Assembly (NCBI GenBank): GCA_041398825.1
Contig: JAWKTX010000004.1
Span: forward strand, 490,299-554,298
Length of the DNA stretch: 64,000 nt
Source of the DNA: Planctomycetaceae bacterium
GTDB lineage: Bacteria; Planctomycetota; Planctomycetia; Planctomycetales; Planctomycetaceae
Direction of reading: 5' to 3'
Notes under the pieces: model-generated
The model's input: only the letters and a program-made list of their open reading frames with translations
What the model was told of the DNA's origin: nothing
The model's database searches: none
Translations under genes and position numbers: made by a program
Shown: positions 47,832 to 57,676 of the stretch, piece after piece
How the letters are laid out: each line of letters begins with the position of its first letter
Position numbering within the stretch: the stretch's first letter is position 1

Positions 47832-49556
47832 ATGTTGCGTTATCCGATTCCATCGTTCGGACAACTCTTAATTGGGTCAATCGGCAGATCACCCGTACAG
47901 ATTTGTGTCATCCTTGTTTTGCTCTGCTTCCGTTCCAGTGGCGTATTCGCCTGGCAGGCGGACTCCGATCCGGATTTGGGTGGCGTGCGTGAAGAGCACA
48001 CAATGATTCCCATGCGCGATGGGAAGCATCTGTCTGCCTGGCTGTATTTTCCTGAGGGACAGGGCCCATGGCCAGCGGTGTTCGAACAACGCTATGCAAG
48101 TCTTCGCGCGGTCGGAACACGAAAGGCGGCCGCGGAACTCGCAGCCGAAGGTTTTGTTGTCGCTCTGGTCAACTATCGAGGCACGCATCTGTCGGAGGGA
48201 ACGTGGGTTGGCTACCGAGCCATGCAGTGGGGAGAATTGAAGGATGGTTACGACACCTGTGAGTGGCTTGCCGAGCAGGATTGGTGCACGGGGAAGGTTG
48301 GAACATTCGGAAGTTCTCAGGGCGGATACGCTCAAAACTATCTCGCGGTTACTCAGCCTCCACACCTCGTATGCCAGCATATGACGGACACAGGTCTCAG
48401 CCTCTTCCACGAGGGATATCGGATCGGGGGAACCACGCGGCCGGAACGATTTCAAGGGTTGGCAGCAGTTTGCCGCAATCCCGAAGACAATCAGCGATTG
48501 CTGGAAGAATGGTTCCAGCATCCTACGTACGACGAATACTGGAAAGCTGAAGACTGCACTCTGCACTTTGCGAAAATGAATGTGCCATGTTTTACCATCG
48601 GGAGCTGGTACGACTTCATGAACCAGGGATCAATTGCCAGCTTTCTGGGGCGTCAGCACAAGGGAGGCGTCAAATCACAGGGCACGCAGCAATTGGTCAT
48701 TGGACCGTGGCTTCATGGACGAACGAACAAGGGAAACAAAGTCGGCGAGCTGACCTACCCCCCGAATGCCACCTGGCCGGTTCATGACCACATGGTACGC
48801 TGGTTTAATTATCATCTCAAAGGCGTCCGCAACGGCGTGATGTCAGAGCCCACTGTGCGTTATTACGTCATGGGCGCAGTGGATGAACCATCAGCGCCGG
48901 GAAATACCTGGCGCGAAGCGGATGACTTTCCACCTTTGTCCCGGTTAACCAGCATGTTTCTTGACGCGGGCGGCAGGCTTGTGATGCGGAAGCCCGATCA
49001 GGAGGACGACGGAACCACGTACCACAGCGACCCCAACCACCCGATGCAGATTCCGGGAACGGCCTTCCCCGGCGCGAAGGATGCAAGAGCATTTGAAGAG
49101 CAGGCCGATGTGCTGACATTCACATCCGAGCCACTGAGTGAACCGGTTGAATGGACAGGTCGAGTGCATGCGGATCTGTTCTTCTCATCCACAGCTCGGG
49201 ATACCGACATCATTGTCCGAATCAGCGATGTCTATCCGGACGGCCGTTCAATTCTGATCGTCGACTATCCGTGGCGGGCTCGGTATCGCGAAGGATTTGA
49301 ACAGGAAAGACTACTGAATCCCGGAGAGGTCACAAGGATTCAGTTTCCGGTGGGCTGGATGAGTCAGATTTTTAACACAGGGCACCGGATTCGTGTAACA
49401 ATCGCCAGCACCGGGGCTCCGCTCTATGAGCCGAATCCTCAGAACGGCAACCCCCTGACCCTTGAATGGCCATCAGATGCTGTCGCGGCCGACAATACGA
49501 TCCACCACAGCAGTACCCATCCTTCTCGTATCGTTGCGCCGGTGATCAAGCCATGA
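47832..49556 (+). CDS. CocE/NonD family hydrolase (X-Pro dipeptidyl-peptidase-like), exported
   Basis: The protein of 574 residues has an N-terminal membrane-like segment (about 22-40, VQICVILVLLCFRSSGVFAW), probably a signal peptide. The alpha/beta-hydrolase core follows: IPMRDGKHLSAWLYFPEG, LVNYRGTHLSEG, then the nucleophile elbow GTFGSSQGGYAQN with Ser 162. The C-terminal beta-sandwich (about 385-560, WTGRVHADLFFSSTARDTDII) is typical of the X-Pro/CocE family. Members cleave esters or amides, including N-terminal Xaa-Pro peptides. The substrate is unknown. AAGGG lies seven bases before the ATG. The gene's stop overlaps the next ATG by four bases (ATGA at 49553), so translation of the DUF1501 protein is coupled. 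Confidence 0.88.
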   Translation: MLRYPIPSFGQLLIGSIGRSPVQICVILVLLCFRSSGVFAWQADSDPDLGGVREEHTMIPMRDGKHLSAWLYFPEGQGPWPAVFEQRYASLRAVGTRKAAAELAAEGFVVALVNYRGTHLSEGTWVGYRAMQWGELKDGYDTCEWLAEQDWCTGKVGTFGSSQGGYAQNYLAVTQPPHLVCQHMTDTGLSLFHEGYRIGGTTRPERFQGLAAVCRNPEDNQRLLEEWFQHPTYDEYWKAEDCTLHFAKMNVPCFTIGSWYDFMNQGSIASFLGRQHKGGVKSQGTQQLVIGPWLHGRTNKGNKVGELTYPPNATWPVHDHMVRWFNYHLKGVRNGVMSEPTVRYYVMGAVDEPSAPGNTWREADDFPPLSRLTSMFLDAGGRLVMRKPDQEDDGTTYHSDPNHPMQIPGTAFPGAKDARAFEEQADVLTFTSEPLSEPVEWTGRVHADLFFSSTARDTDIIVRISDVYPDGRSILIVDYPWRARYREGFEQERLLNPGEVTRIQFPVGWMSQIFNTGHRIRVTIASTGAPLYEPNPQNGNPLTLEWPSDAVAADNTIHHSSTHPSRIVAPVIKP

Positions 49557-51012
49557 TTTTTCCCTGTCGGAATACACGCCGCGAACTGATTTGGCAAATG
49601 GGAGGTGGCTTCGCTGGTCTGGCCATGGCATCGTTGCTGAGCGAGGATGGCTTCTTTGGTCCACATGCAACAGCGGGAGCTCCGCACACCGCACAACCGA
49701 CAACAGGGGCGACTCCCGGGCCTCACATGCGTGGCGCGAAGTCCTGCATCTTTCTGATGATGAATGGTGCGCCGAGTCAGGTGGACACGTTTGATTACAA
49801 ACCGGCCCTCGAAAAATATGCGGGGCAGCCACTGCCTGAGGGAAAAAAATATATCAATTCCGGAGGGCGCAAGGTTGGCTTTCTCACACCAGCCTTCCGT
49901 CGATTTCGCCCTGGGGGAGAAAGTGGTCTGCTGATATCCGACTACTTCCCCAATGTTCGGCGTCATGCCGACAAGCTGGCCGTCATCAATTCCTGCCACA
50001 CAGACAGCCACGCTCATGGATCCGCGCTGGTTGCAATGAATACCGGCAAGACACAGATTGGACGACCCTCGCTGGGATCGTGGTGCGTCTATGGTCTTGG
50101 TTCAGAGAACCAGAGCCTGCCGGGTTATGTGGTCATACTTGATAAGCGCGGCGGGCCCATTGGTGGCCAGCCGAACTGGTCCAGTGGTTTCATGTCAGCC
50201 GCTTACCAGGGAACGCTGTTTCGACCGATCGGTGACCCAATCCTGGATCTTCGAGGACCTGAGCATATCACAGCGGAAATGCAGCGGGACCAGATCGATT
50301 TGCTGCAACAGTTAAACCAGCAGCATCTTCAGGACCGAAAAGGGGCATCCGACCTGCTGGCGCGAATGAAAACCTACGAGCTTGCGTATCGAATGCAGTC
50401 TGAGGCTCCCGATGCTGTGGACCTGTCTCAGGAATCAGACAAGACGCTTTCGATGTACGGTATCGGTCAAAACCCAACCGATGAATACGGACGTAATTGC
50501 CTTGTGGCCCGCCGGCTGGTGGAACGCGGCGTCCGCTTTGTTCAGCTTTATTCCGGAGGGGGGCATCTGGAAGAAACCTGGGACGCACACGAAAGCATTG
50601 AGAAAAATCATGGTCGCCACGCGCGGAAGTGGATCAGCCCATTGCCGCATTGCTGACCGACCTGGAGCAACGCGGGATGCTGGAGGAGACTCTGGTTGTC
50701 TGGGGCGGCGAGTTCGGACGTATGCCGTTCAGTGAAGGCCGCAATGCACCAGGACGAAATCACAATCCCTATGGATTTTCCATGTGGATGGCCGGTGGGG
50801 GTGTCCAGGGCGGGATGACGTATGGCCAAACCGACGAATTTGGGTTTGAAGCGGTGGTCGACCGTGTCCATCTGCATGATTTGCATGCCACGATTCTGCA
50901 CCTGATGGGGCTTGATCACGAACTCCTGACCTGGTTTCATCAGGGACGGGATGAAAGCCTGACCGATGTTTTCGGCAATGTCGTCACAGGTATTCTGAAA
51001 AGCCGGGGATAG
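49553..51012 (+). CDS. DUF1501 protein (apparent frameshift near 50625)
   Basis: The gene begins at the ATG at 49553 that overlaps the stop of the CocE gene. The leader has a twin-arginine-like TRRELIWQMGGG segment. Family blocks are intact: FLMMNGAPSQVDTFDYKPAL, SGFMSAAYQGTLF, ARRLVERGVRFVQLYSGGG. In the given sequence frame 2 stops at 50656, but an overlapping frame from 50620 on carries the rest of the family in register (VDQPIAALLTDLEQRGML, VVWGGEFGRMPF, GRNHNPYGF) to a stop at 51012. Inserting one G in the run at 50624-50626 restores HAREVDQ. The whole product would be about 486 residues, as for the DUF1501 protein at 1.5 kb. A true frameshift mutation cannot be excluded. Confidence 0.85.
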
Positions 51013-51267
51013 TCGGTCATGATGCCGGGAAACTCCCGTAAAATCGGGGATATTCGCGTCTCCGACAGCCCGCCTTCAATACCAATAAATGGCCGTTTCT
51101 GGTACCATCTGCGGGCACGGACTTTCGGACCAGAATCTGTCCGAAATTGCTGAACCCGGGGCAGCAGCAATCTGCTGGCTGCGTTCTGCGATTACAGAAC
51201 CGTGTGGCAACTTCGCGGCCGATTGTTTTGTCATTTTGTGGACTTTTTCAGACTGGTATCGCTCCCC

Positions 51268-52380
51268 ATGCAACTCTCCTGTGATCGTGCATTGTTTTCT
51301 GCAGCGTTCAGCGTGGCCGCGTCGGCGGTTCCCTCTCGCACCCCGAAAGATGTTCTGCGAAATGTCTTTTTGTCTGTGAAAAGCAACGGAGTAGAACTGG
51401 TCGGCACGGATCAGGAAATGGCCATTCGCTACAGAGTGGAAGGCGTCACGACAAATTCTTCAGGTGATGCGTTATTACCGACGCAGAGAGTGAACTCGAT
51501 CCTTCGTGAGCTTCAGGATGAAACTCTGGATATCGATGTGAACGAAAGAATGATCATGCTGAAATCGCTGTCAGCCACGTTTCGACTGACATCAGATGAT
51601 CCGAATGAATTTCCGCCGGTACCTGAATTCGCAGAAACGGACTTCTTCCGTATTCCGGCGGCCGTCTTTCGTCAGATGGTACGCCGAACATCATTTGCAA
51701 CCGACACCGAAAGCACACGCTATGCTTTGGGTGGCGTGTTGATCGAATTCAGAGACGACGTCGTTACTCTGGCTGCCACGGACAGTCGTCGACTTGCTGT
51801 CGCCACTGCCGCGTACGAAGCACAGGGCACCCCCGGCGCTCCGGAAAAGGCAACGGTCATCCCGGCAAAAGCAATGTCTCTTCTGGAACGCTCCATCGGT
51901 AACTCCGACGAATTTGTGGACATTGTACTTCATGAAAACGACGTGATGATGCGGACGGGCGCCTGCGTCGTTTACAGCCGACTGGTGGAAGGCCGATTTC
52001 CAAGGTATCGCGACGTGATTCCGGCATCCGGTGCCGTGAATGTGCCGGTGCCCGTAGCTCCGTTCCTCGCTGCCGTGCGTCAGTCCCAGATTGTCACTGA
52101 CGAAGAGAGTCGAGGGGTTGACTTCCATTTTGGTAACTCCATGCTGACGCTCAGCAGTCAGGCAAATGATGTGGGTGAATCCAAGGTCGAACTCCCCATC
52201 GAATACGAACACGAAGAAATCAGAATTACGTTCGATCCGCGGTACGTGTCAGAATTTCTGCGAGTCCTCTCACCGGAGACACTGGTCGATCTGCAACTGA
52301 CAGATTCTGAAACTGCTGCTGTGTTTCGCGTCGAAGATTCTTACACATACGTCATCATGCCGCTTTCACGTGACAGTTGA
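51268..52380 (+). CDS. dnaN: DNA polymerase III beta sliding clamp
   Basis: The protein of 370 residues begins MQLSCDRALFSAAFSVAASAV and matches the beta clamp, a ring-shaped dimer that tethers polymerase to DNA. Family points are the three repeated domains, VFLSVKSNGVELVGTDQEMAIR near residue 39, TRYALGGVLIEF near 158, ATDSRRLAVA, SRLVEGRFPRYRDVIP near 239, and a C-terminal YTYVIMPL in place of the usual YVxMPMRL. The ATG at 51268 gives the family N-terminus; an in-frame ATG at 51202 lacks family support. No strong ribosome site was found. It heads the dnaN-dciA-gyrB run with gaps of 21 and 86 bases. Confidence 0.95.
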   Translation: MQLSCDRALFSAAFSVAASAVPSRTPKDVLRNVFLSVKSNGVELVGTDQEMAIRYRVEGVTTNSSGDALLPTQRVNSILRELQDETLDIDVNERMIMLKSLSATFRLTSDDPNEFPPVPEFAETDFFRIPAAVFRQMVRRTSFATDTESTRYALGGVLIEFRDDVVTLAATDSRRLAVATAAYEAQGTPGAPEKATVIPAKAMSLLERSIGNSDEFVDIVLHENDVMMRTGACVVYSRLVEGRFPRYRDVIPASGAVNVPVPVAPFLAAVRQSQIVTDEESRGVDFHFGNSMLTLSSQANDVGESKVELPIEYEHEEIRITFDPRYVSEFLRVLSPETLVDLQLTDSETAAVFRVEDSYTYVIMPLSRDS

Positions 52381-52401
52381 TCGCTGTGAGGAAACTACGT
52401 C

Positions 52402-52716
52402 ATGAATGACGATGACCTGACGCATCGGCCGCGTCATCTGTCGAGCCTGGTGTCTAATCTCATTCGGCGACGCGGCTTGACAGAAACATCGGCCACCGCA
52501 AGTCTCGACGCTCACTGGAAACAAGTGGTCGGCGAAGAGATCGGTCGTCACTGCTGGGCTCGGGGAGTCAAGGCTGGGGTCCTGGACATTGCCGTGACCA
52601 ACAGCGCGGTCCTGGAGCAACTGAGAAGTTTTATGCACATGGATGTCCTGCAGCAGATGCAGAATCGAGTGCCCGAATCCAACATCAAAAACCTTCGATA
52701 CACTCGAGTACGTTAA
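52402..52716 (+). CDS. dciA: DciA-type (DUF721) helicase-associated protein
   Basis: The 104-residue protein belongs to the DUF721/DciA family: LVSNLIRRRGL...AHWKQVVGEEIGRHCWARGVKAGVLDIAVTNSAVLEQLR is the typical helical/strand pattern with the conserved Trp and KAGVL segment. DciA assists loading or activity of the replicative helicase in bacteria that lack DnaC. Its place between dnaN and gyrB is a common location. It starts 21 bases after dnaN. Confidence 0.85.
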   Translation: MNDDDLTHRPRHLSSLVSNLIRRRGLTETSATASLDAHWKQVVGEEIGRHCWARGVKAGVLDIAVTNSAVLEQLRSFMHMDVLQQMQNRVPESNIKNLRYTRVR

Positions 52717-52802
52717 GTTTAGTTCACTTTTGCCGGCCACACCTGCACAACTCGTGCAGTTCCCCCCGTTGGCGGCGTACATCGCTTTGGAAAGGCGAAG
52801 TT

Positions 52803-55265
52803 GTGTCAGAGTCAGAAGCCGCGGGCAGTTATGATGGTTCCGATATTCGTCACCTGAAGGGCGTCGAAGGGATTCGGACACGCCCTGCCATGTATATCGG
52901 CGATACGGGGCTGGGAGGCCTTCACCATCTGGTTTACGAAGTCGTCGACAATAGTATCGATGAAGCCGTGAACGGCCACGCTACCGAAATTAACGTCCAG
53001 ATCAATCTGGATGAAAGCGTTTCGATCAACGACGACGGGCGAGGGATTCCCATCGGGCTCGTCAAGGGCGACGATCGTACCGCACTGGAAGTCGTGCTCA
53101 CCGAAATCCATGCAGGTGGTAAGTTCGATCGAACAAGTGGCTACAAGACCGGCACCGGCGGTCTGCACGGCGTAGGGATCACCGCCGTCAACGCCCTGAG
53201 CGCCTGGTTGACGGCCGAAATTCGCCGTGAAGGTTTCCTGTGGGTCATGGATTTTGAAAAGGGACGACGCACGTCCGAATTGCGACAGCTTGGTCGTTCG
53301 GAAACCACAGGAACCAGGCTCTCGTTCCTCCCGGATCCGAGCATCTTTCCTGAAACAAAGTTCTCCCTGGACACACTCACCAGACGAATGCAGGAACTGG
53401 CGTTCCTCACGCCCGGCGTTCGGATCAATCTGCGTGACGAACGCGTCGATCGCGTGGAATCCTTCCACTATGAAGAAGGCCTGATCGAATTCGTCAAGTA
53501 CCTCAACCGAACACAAACCGCCATCATTCCCGACGTGATTCGTATCAGTGGAGAAGCCGATGGTGTCCAGGTTGATATCGCCATCCAGCAAAACGATGGA
53601 TACACCGAAAACGTAAGAGCCTTCGCAAATAATATCTACAACAGCGATGGCGGAACCCACGTGAGTGGCTTTCGAGCTGCATTGACTCGCTCGATGAACA
53701 CCTACGCCAAAAAAGAAAACCTGTTCAAAGATATGTCACCCAGCGGGGAGGACTTTCGTGAGGGTCTGACCGCTGTGATTTCAGTGCGTGTTCCGGATCC
53801 AAAATTCGAAGCCCAGACAAAAGTGAAGCTGGTGAATGCCGAAGTCGAAGGCATTGTGCAGACGGTAATGGGCGAAGGACTGATGAAGTACCTGGAGGAA
53901 AATCCTTCAGTGGCCAAGAAGCTGATTGCCAAGGCTATCAATGCGGCCGAAGCTCGCGAAGCCGCTCGCAAATCGCGTGATATGGTTCGCCGCAAAGGAG
54001 CGATTACCACCGGTGGACTTCCGGAAAAGTTGCGAGACTGCCGAAGTCGAGACCTGGAATCAACCGAACTGTACCTGGTGGAAGGCGACTCGGCCGGCGG
54101 TTCGGCCGACACTGGCCGGGATTCCAGCATACAGGCCATCCTTCCTCTTCGAGGAAAGATCCTGAATGTAGAAAAGGCCCAGCTGGTCAAGGTTCTGGAC
54201 AATAACGAAATCTCGAACCTCTTCCGCGCTATTGGTCTGTCGCCGGGTGCCGGGGGCGAAGAAATGGACATCAGCAAGCGACGGTATGGCAAGATCATTG
54301 TGATGACCGACGCAGACGTCGACGGAAGCCATATTCGAACACTGCTTTTGACCTTCTTGTTCCGACACATGCGAGACCTGGTGGATGGCGGTCATATCTA
54401 TATCGCTCAACCACCCCTTTACCGCGTTGTCCAGAAAAAGAAGACTCGCTACGTCCAGACCCACCAGCAAATGATGACGGAGTTAATCTCTCTGGGCATG
54501 GACGGAGCGAAGCTTGTCGTAAAATCGGATGGCACAACCTTCGAAGGCGAAACCCTTCAGCGGCTGGTCGACATGCTGACTCAGATGGAACAGCCACTGG
54601 AATTGCTGGAACGCCGCGGAATCGACATGAGGTATCTGCAAAAGCAGAACTCTGAAGAAAAAGACCGACTCCCACGGTACCGTGTGCTGTCAGGTGACAG
54701 TGAACGATGGTTTCTGAACCGAGATCAGGCAGACGCATTCGTCAAAGAGCTGCAGGCAAAATTCGAACAGGAACATGCCAGTCAGACGCCCGCGAAGACA
54801 GATGCAGAGGGCAATCCGATCCGACCGGAACTGCAGTACCAGTTGGTTGATCTGCACGAAATCAAATCTTTGAACGAGGTTTTTGCTCAACTGAAAGACT
54901 ACGGTTTTTACGTAACGGACTTTGTTCCGGCAGGCATTCGAAATGCAGAAATGATTCTGCCATTTCGCATTGAACGCGAAGATCACGTCGTACAACTGGC
55001 AAGCCTTCGAGAGTTACTCGTTGAACTTCGCAAACTGGGTGAACGTGGCCTGACTTTGACACGCTTCAAAGGACTGGGCGAAATGAACTCAGAGGAACTG
55101 TGGGACACCAGTATGGACCCTGAAAAGCGAGTTTTGCTGCAGGTCAGGTCTGAAGATGCAGCCGCTGCAGATGAGATCTTTCGAATTCTGATGGGCGATC
55201 AGGTTGAACCACGCCGAGAATTCATTGAAAAACATGCGCTGGATGTCAAAGAACTCGACATTTGA
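52803..55265 (+). CDS. gyrB: DNA gyrase subunit B
   Basis: The protein of 820 residues starts at GTG with AAGG seven bases upstream. It is a complete type IIA topoisomerase B subunit: GHKL ATPase (EVVDNSIDEAVNGHA, DDGRGIPI and GGLHGVGITAVNALS, near residues 40-130), a transducer domain, a TOPRIM domain (LYLVEGDSAGGSADTGRD near 423 and ITDADVDGSHIRTLLL-like VMTDADVDGSHIRTLL near 500), and a C-terminal QRYKGLGEM-like RFKGLGEMN near 760. The loop after the TOPRIM Gly pair reads SADTGRD rather than SAKQGRD. Gyrase B supplies the ATPase and part of the cleavage machinery for supercoiling. A strong terminator lies 28 bases downstream. Confidence 0.96.
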   Translation: MSESEAAGSYDGSDIRHLKGVEGIRTRPAMYIGDTGLGGLHHLVYEVVDNSIDEAVNGHATEINVQINLDESVSINDDGRGIPIGLVKGDDRTALEVVLTEIHAGGKFDRTSGYKTGTGGLHGVGITAVNALSAWLTAEIRREGFLWVMDFEKGRRTSELRQLGRSETTGTRLSFLPDPSIFPETKFSLDTLTRRMQELAFLTPGVRINLRDERVDRVESFHYEEGLIEFVKYLNRTQTAIIPDVIRISGEADGVQVDIAIQQNDGYTENVRAFANNIYNSDGGTHVSGFRAALTRSMNTYAKKENLFKDMSPSGEDFREGLTAVISVRVPDPKFEAQTKVKLVNAEVEGIVQTVMGEGLMKYLEENPSVAKKLIAKAINAAEAREAARKSRDMVRRKGAITTGGLPEKLRDCRSRDLESTELYLVEGDSAGGSADTGRDSSIQAILPLRGKILNVEKAQLVKVLDNNEISNLFRAIGLSPGAGGEEMDISKRRYGKIIVMTDADVDGSHIRTLLLTFLFRHMRDLVDGGHIYIAQPPLYRVVQKKKTRYVQTHQQMMTELISLGMDGAKLVVKSDGTTFEGETLQRLVDMLTQMEQPLELLERRGIDMRYLQKQNSEEKDRLPRYRVLSGDSERWFLNRDQADAFVKELQAKFEQEHASQTPAKTDAEGNPIRPELQYQLVDLHEIKSLNEVFAQLKDYGFYVTDFVPAGIRNAEMILPFRIEREDHVVQLASLRELLVELRKLGERGLTLTRFKGLGEMNSEELWDTSMDPEKRVLLQVRSEDAAAADEIFRILMGDQVEPRREFIEKHALDVKELDI

Positions 55266-55292
55266 TAATCCATGCCCGCATTGACTGATATG

Positions 55293-55330
55293 AACGGCAG
55301 TCGGTATCACAGCCGACTGCCGTTCTTTTT
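55293..55330 (+). terminator. Intrinsic terminator after gyrB
   Basis: A perfect 12-bp GC-rich stem (55293-55304 with 55313-55324) with an 8-base loop is followed by CTTTTT. It lies 28 bases after the gyrB stop. Confidence 0.9.
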
Positions 55331-55721
55331 GCGCGGTGTGTTCACATCACACCTGTCCCCGATTTCGTCGCTGTTGATCAGATTAAACTACCGGTGAATA
55401 ACCGCAACATTGGTCACGGCGCTTGATGAGGGGAATAACCCTGCGGCATTGGCGTAGATGTACTGGCTATTGCTCATACTCAACGATTCGGTTACGTGCG
55501 TTCTACCAACATTTTGGAGCCCTGCGGGGAACCGTCACGAATTCGTGCGTTCAATCCGGAAACAAAGACGCGAAGCATCCATTCAAGGCACATCTTAGCT
55601 GCACGCACAGCCTTCTGACGTCTGCTCCAAAGACGACAGGACTGACTGAAAGCGAAGCATTCGTTTTCAGGGGCGATACTTGATCCATTGGTTAGTTTGA
55701 CGACGCAACCGAATCGCAGAA
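55331..55721. other. Intergenic, no feature seen
   Basis: About 390 bases between the gyrB terminator and the TerB-like gene contain no convincing gene or RNA. The promoter of the next gene must lie here. Confidence 0.4.
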
Positions 55722-56204
55722 ATGCAAACCATGTATGCATCAAAATCACTAGACTCGAGCGGCATGCTGTGTAAAGGTGCGTCCAACGAAAGCCTGATGA
55801 CGGAACTCCTGCGGTGCGGTGTCCGAATGGATTCCATCAACATCATGCTGCTGGCACCGCTGGCACACATTGCATGGGCCAACGGCGTGCTGAAGAAGGG
55901 CCAGAAGCGCGATATTCTTGAGATCCTGGTTGAAAACGGAATCGCGATCGAATCTGTGCAATTCGAGACCGTTCAGGAATGGATTCACCATAATCCCGGG
56001 ATGGATCTCTTCCGCAAATGGAAGGACTACATCGGAGCTCTTCGCAGATTTGCAAGCGCGGAGGCACTCCGGAGTTTTCAGGACATTACCATTGAACGAG
56101 CGTATCAGGTCGCATTCGCCGCTGGGGGGTATCTGGGACACAGTTGCCTGTCCAGAGCTCAGGAGCAGGCGATTCAGGAGTTGCGCACAGCATTCATCGA
56201 TTAG
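55722..56204 (+). CDS. TerB-like protein of unknown function
   Basis: The protein of 160 residues contains LLAPLAHIAWANGVLKKGQKRDILEILVENGI around residues 43-74, which closely resembles the TerB-type helical core (AW-A-G-x-x-K-x-E-K). TerB family members bind metal and occur in stress and antiphage islands, but many are of unknown function. There is no signal peptide. The C-terminal helix-rich half matches nothing I recognise. Start choice is uncertain, because in-frame ATGs lie at 55722, 55731 and 55764 with no strong ribosome site. Confidence 0.65.
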   Translation: MQTMYASKSLDSSGMLCKGASNESLMTELLRCGVRMDSINIMLLAPLAHIAWANGVLKKGQKRDILEILVENGIAIESVQFETVQEWIHHNPGMDLFRKWKDYIGALRRFASAEALRSFQDITIERAYQVAFAAGGYLGHSCLSRAQEQAIQELRTAFID

Positions 56205-56264
56205 TGATTCCGGAGTTGTGGCGTTGGAATCCGGCCCCGCAATTGTGGCCCGGACTCAGGCACA

Positions 56265-56750
56265 TCAACGCCGCTGTGCTGCCTGCATATCTCGACGATC
56301 TGCCAGGTCTTTCATCTTTTGACGTTTGTCGTGCAGCTTTCGGCCGCGACAAAGGCCCAGACGAACTTTGACAAGTCCATTGGCAAAGAAAACACTGAGC
56401 GGCACGAGCGTGAGTCCGTCATGTCCAGCAGGCTCGGCAAACTTGCGAACCTCTCTCTTGTTGAGAAGTAGTTTGCGATCCCGGCGGCGTTCATGGTTGA
56501 ACATTGTAGCCTGCGGATACTCGGCAATATCCGCATTCAACAGCCAAACTTCCCCATTCTCAACTCGTGCGTAGGCCTCTTCAATTGTGATCTTGTTGTT
56601 GCGAATGCTTTTGACTTCACTGCCCAGCAGCACAACACCGCAATCCAGCTGGTCGAGTATCTCGTACTCATGCCTGGCGCGGCGATTTGTGCAAACAACC
56701 CGGGAATTCGGGTCATCTTTCGAGTTCTTTTTTTGCCCTTTGGCAGCCAT
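56265..56750 (-). CDS. smpB: SsrA-binding protein
   Basis: The protein of 161 residues matches SmpB, which brings tmRNA to stalled ribosomes. Visible family points are NRRARHEYEILDQLDCGVVLLGSEVKSIR near residue 22, ITIEEAYARVENGEVWLLN, the basic HERRRDRKLLLNKREV helix and the KKLHDKR-like RKLHDKRQKMKDLADR tail that enters the decoding centre. The tmRNA gene itself was not found in the window. The start at ATG 56750 fits the family N-terminus. It lies 41 bases downstream of the SDR gene on the same strand. Confidence 0.95.
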   Translation of the reverse strand: MAAKGQKKNSKDDPNSRVVCTNRRARHEYEILDQLDCGVVLLGSEVKSIRNNKITIEEAYARVENGEVWLLNADIAEYPQATMFNHERRRDRKLLLNKREVRKFAEPAGHDGLTLVPLSVFFANGLVKVRLGLCRGRKLHDKRQKMKDLADRRDMQAAQRR

Positions 56751-56791
56751 TGCGTTTTCTGATCCTGTCGCTGAACTGGCGAGAACCCATG

Positions 56792-57676
56792 TCAGCCAGT
56801 GGTGGTTTCGTGATCGGAGCCGGAAACAGAAGAATTTGCGGGCGAGTGATCCATCCCCTGTGGTGAATTGTCTGCCTGTACATTGCGAGCACTTGGGCGA
56901 AAGAACCGTTTCGATTCGTTCACTGCAGTGCGTCGAGTGGCCATGCGAACAAGAAGTGTCAGCAGGTAGTTCTTCCAGCCAGGAACAATGAACTGCCTGC
57001 GTTTTTCCATGGCCTTCAGCGCTTTCTTTACGACGCGATATGCCGGCATTGCTGAATGTTTTTCGAGCCAGCCTGGTACTCCGGCAGTATCGAATAATTC
57101 AGTCTGGGTCACTCCCGGGCATAAGGCAAGAACAGTGACACCACGACTTCGGGCTTCCGCCCACAGTGCTTCGCTGAAATGGAGAACGTATGATTTACTG
57201 GCCGCGTATGCCGACATGAAAGCCACCGGCTGAAACGCAGCCTGAGATGAAAGGTTAACGATCGCTCCGTGGCCCCGATGCAGCATGCCGGGAAGTACGC
57301 GGTAGGTGAGTTCTGTGAGAGCCTGAATATTCAGATTCAGCATCCGATGGACATGTTCTACAGACGTCGTCTCAATGTCGCCGATCAATGCCACGCCAGC
57401 GTTGTTTACCAACAATTCGATTTCTACGCCCAGCCGGTCGACTTCCTGGATTAAACGCCGCGGTGCGTCTTCGTCTGAGAGATCGATCGTCACGATATGG
57501 CAATTCGTGCCGTGTCGAGTATTCAATTCTTCAGCCAGTTGCTTCAGGCGGTCAAAGCGTCGCGCAGCAAGAATCAAGTGCATTCCCCGGCCAGCGAGTT
57601 GCGACGCAAATTCAGCACCGATTCCCGACGAGGCACCTGTGATCAGTGCCCAGCGTTCGTTGTAAGTGTCAAGCAC
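56792..57676 (-). CDS. Short-chain dehydrogenase/reductase
   Basis: The protein of 294 residues is a classical SDR: the NAD(P) motif GASSGIG at 14-20, the NNAG in LLVNNAGVALIG near 90, and the catalytic Ser/Tyr/Lys set in LSSQAAFQPVAFMSAYAASKSY near 143-160. It is probably a cytosolic reductase of a carbonyl compound, of unknown substrate. The C-terminal ~70 residues after the fold are Arg- and Ser-rich and probably disordered. The gene precedes smpB on the minus strand. Confidence 0.88.
   Translation of the reverse strand: MLDTYNERWALITGASSGIGAEFASQLAGRGMHLILAARRFDRLKQLAEELNTRHGTNCHIVTIDLSDEDAPRRLIQEVDRLGVEIELLVNNAGVALIGDIETTSVEHVHRMLNLNIQALTELTYRVLPGMLHRGHGAIVNLSSQAAFQPVAFMSAYAASKSYVLHFSEALWAEARSRGVTVLALCPGVTQTELFDTAGVPGWLEKHSAMPAYRVVKKALKAMEKRRQFIVPGWKNYLLTLLVRMATRRTAVNESKRFFRPSARNVQADNSPQGMDHSPANSSVSGSDHETTTG

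Noticed and set aside
51013..51267. Replication origin upstream of dnaN
   Set aside because: There is no dnaA gene, no DnaA-box cluster and no AT-rich unwinding region in the stretch.
52812..53660. Minus-strand open frame of 282 residues within gyrB
   Set aside because: It is a shadow of the GHKL domain and has no recognisable motif.
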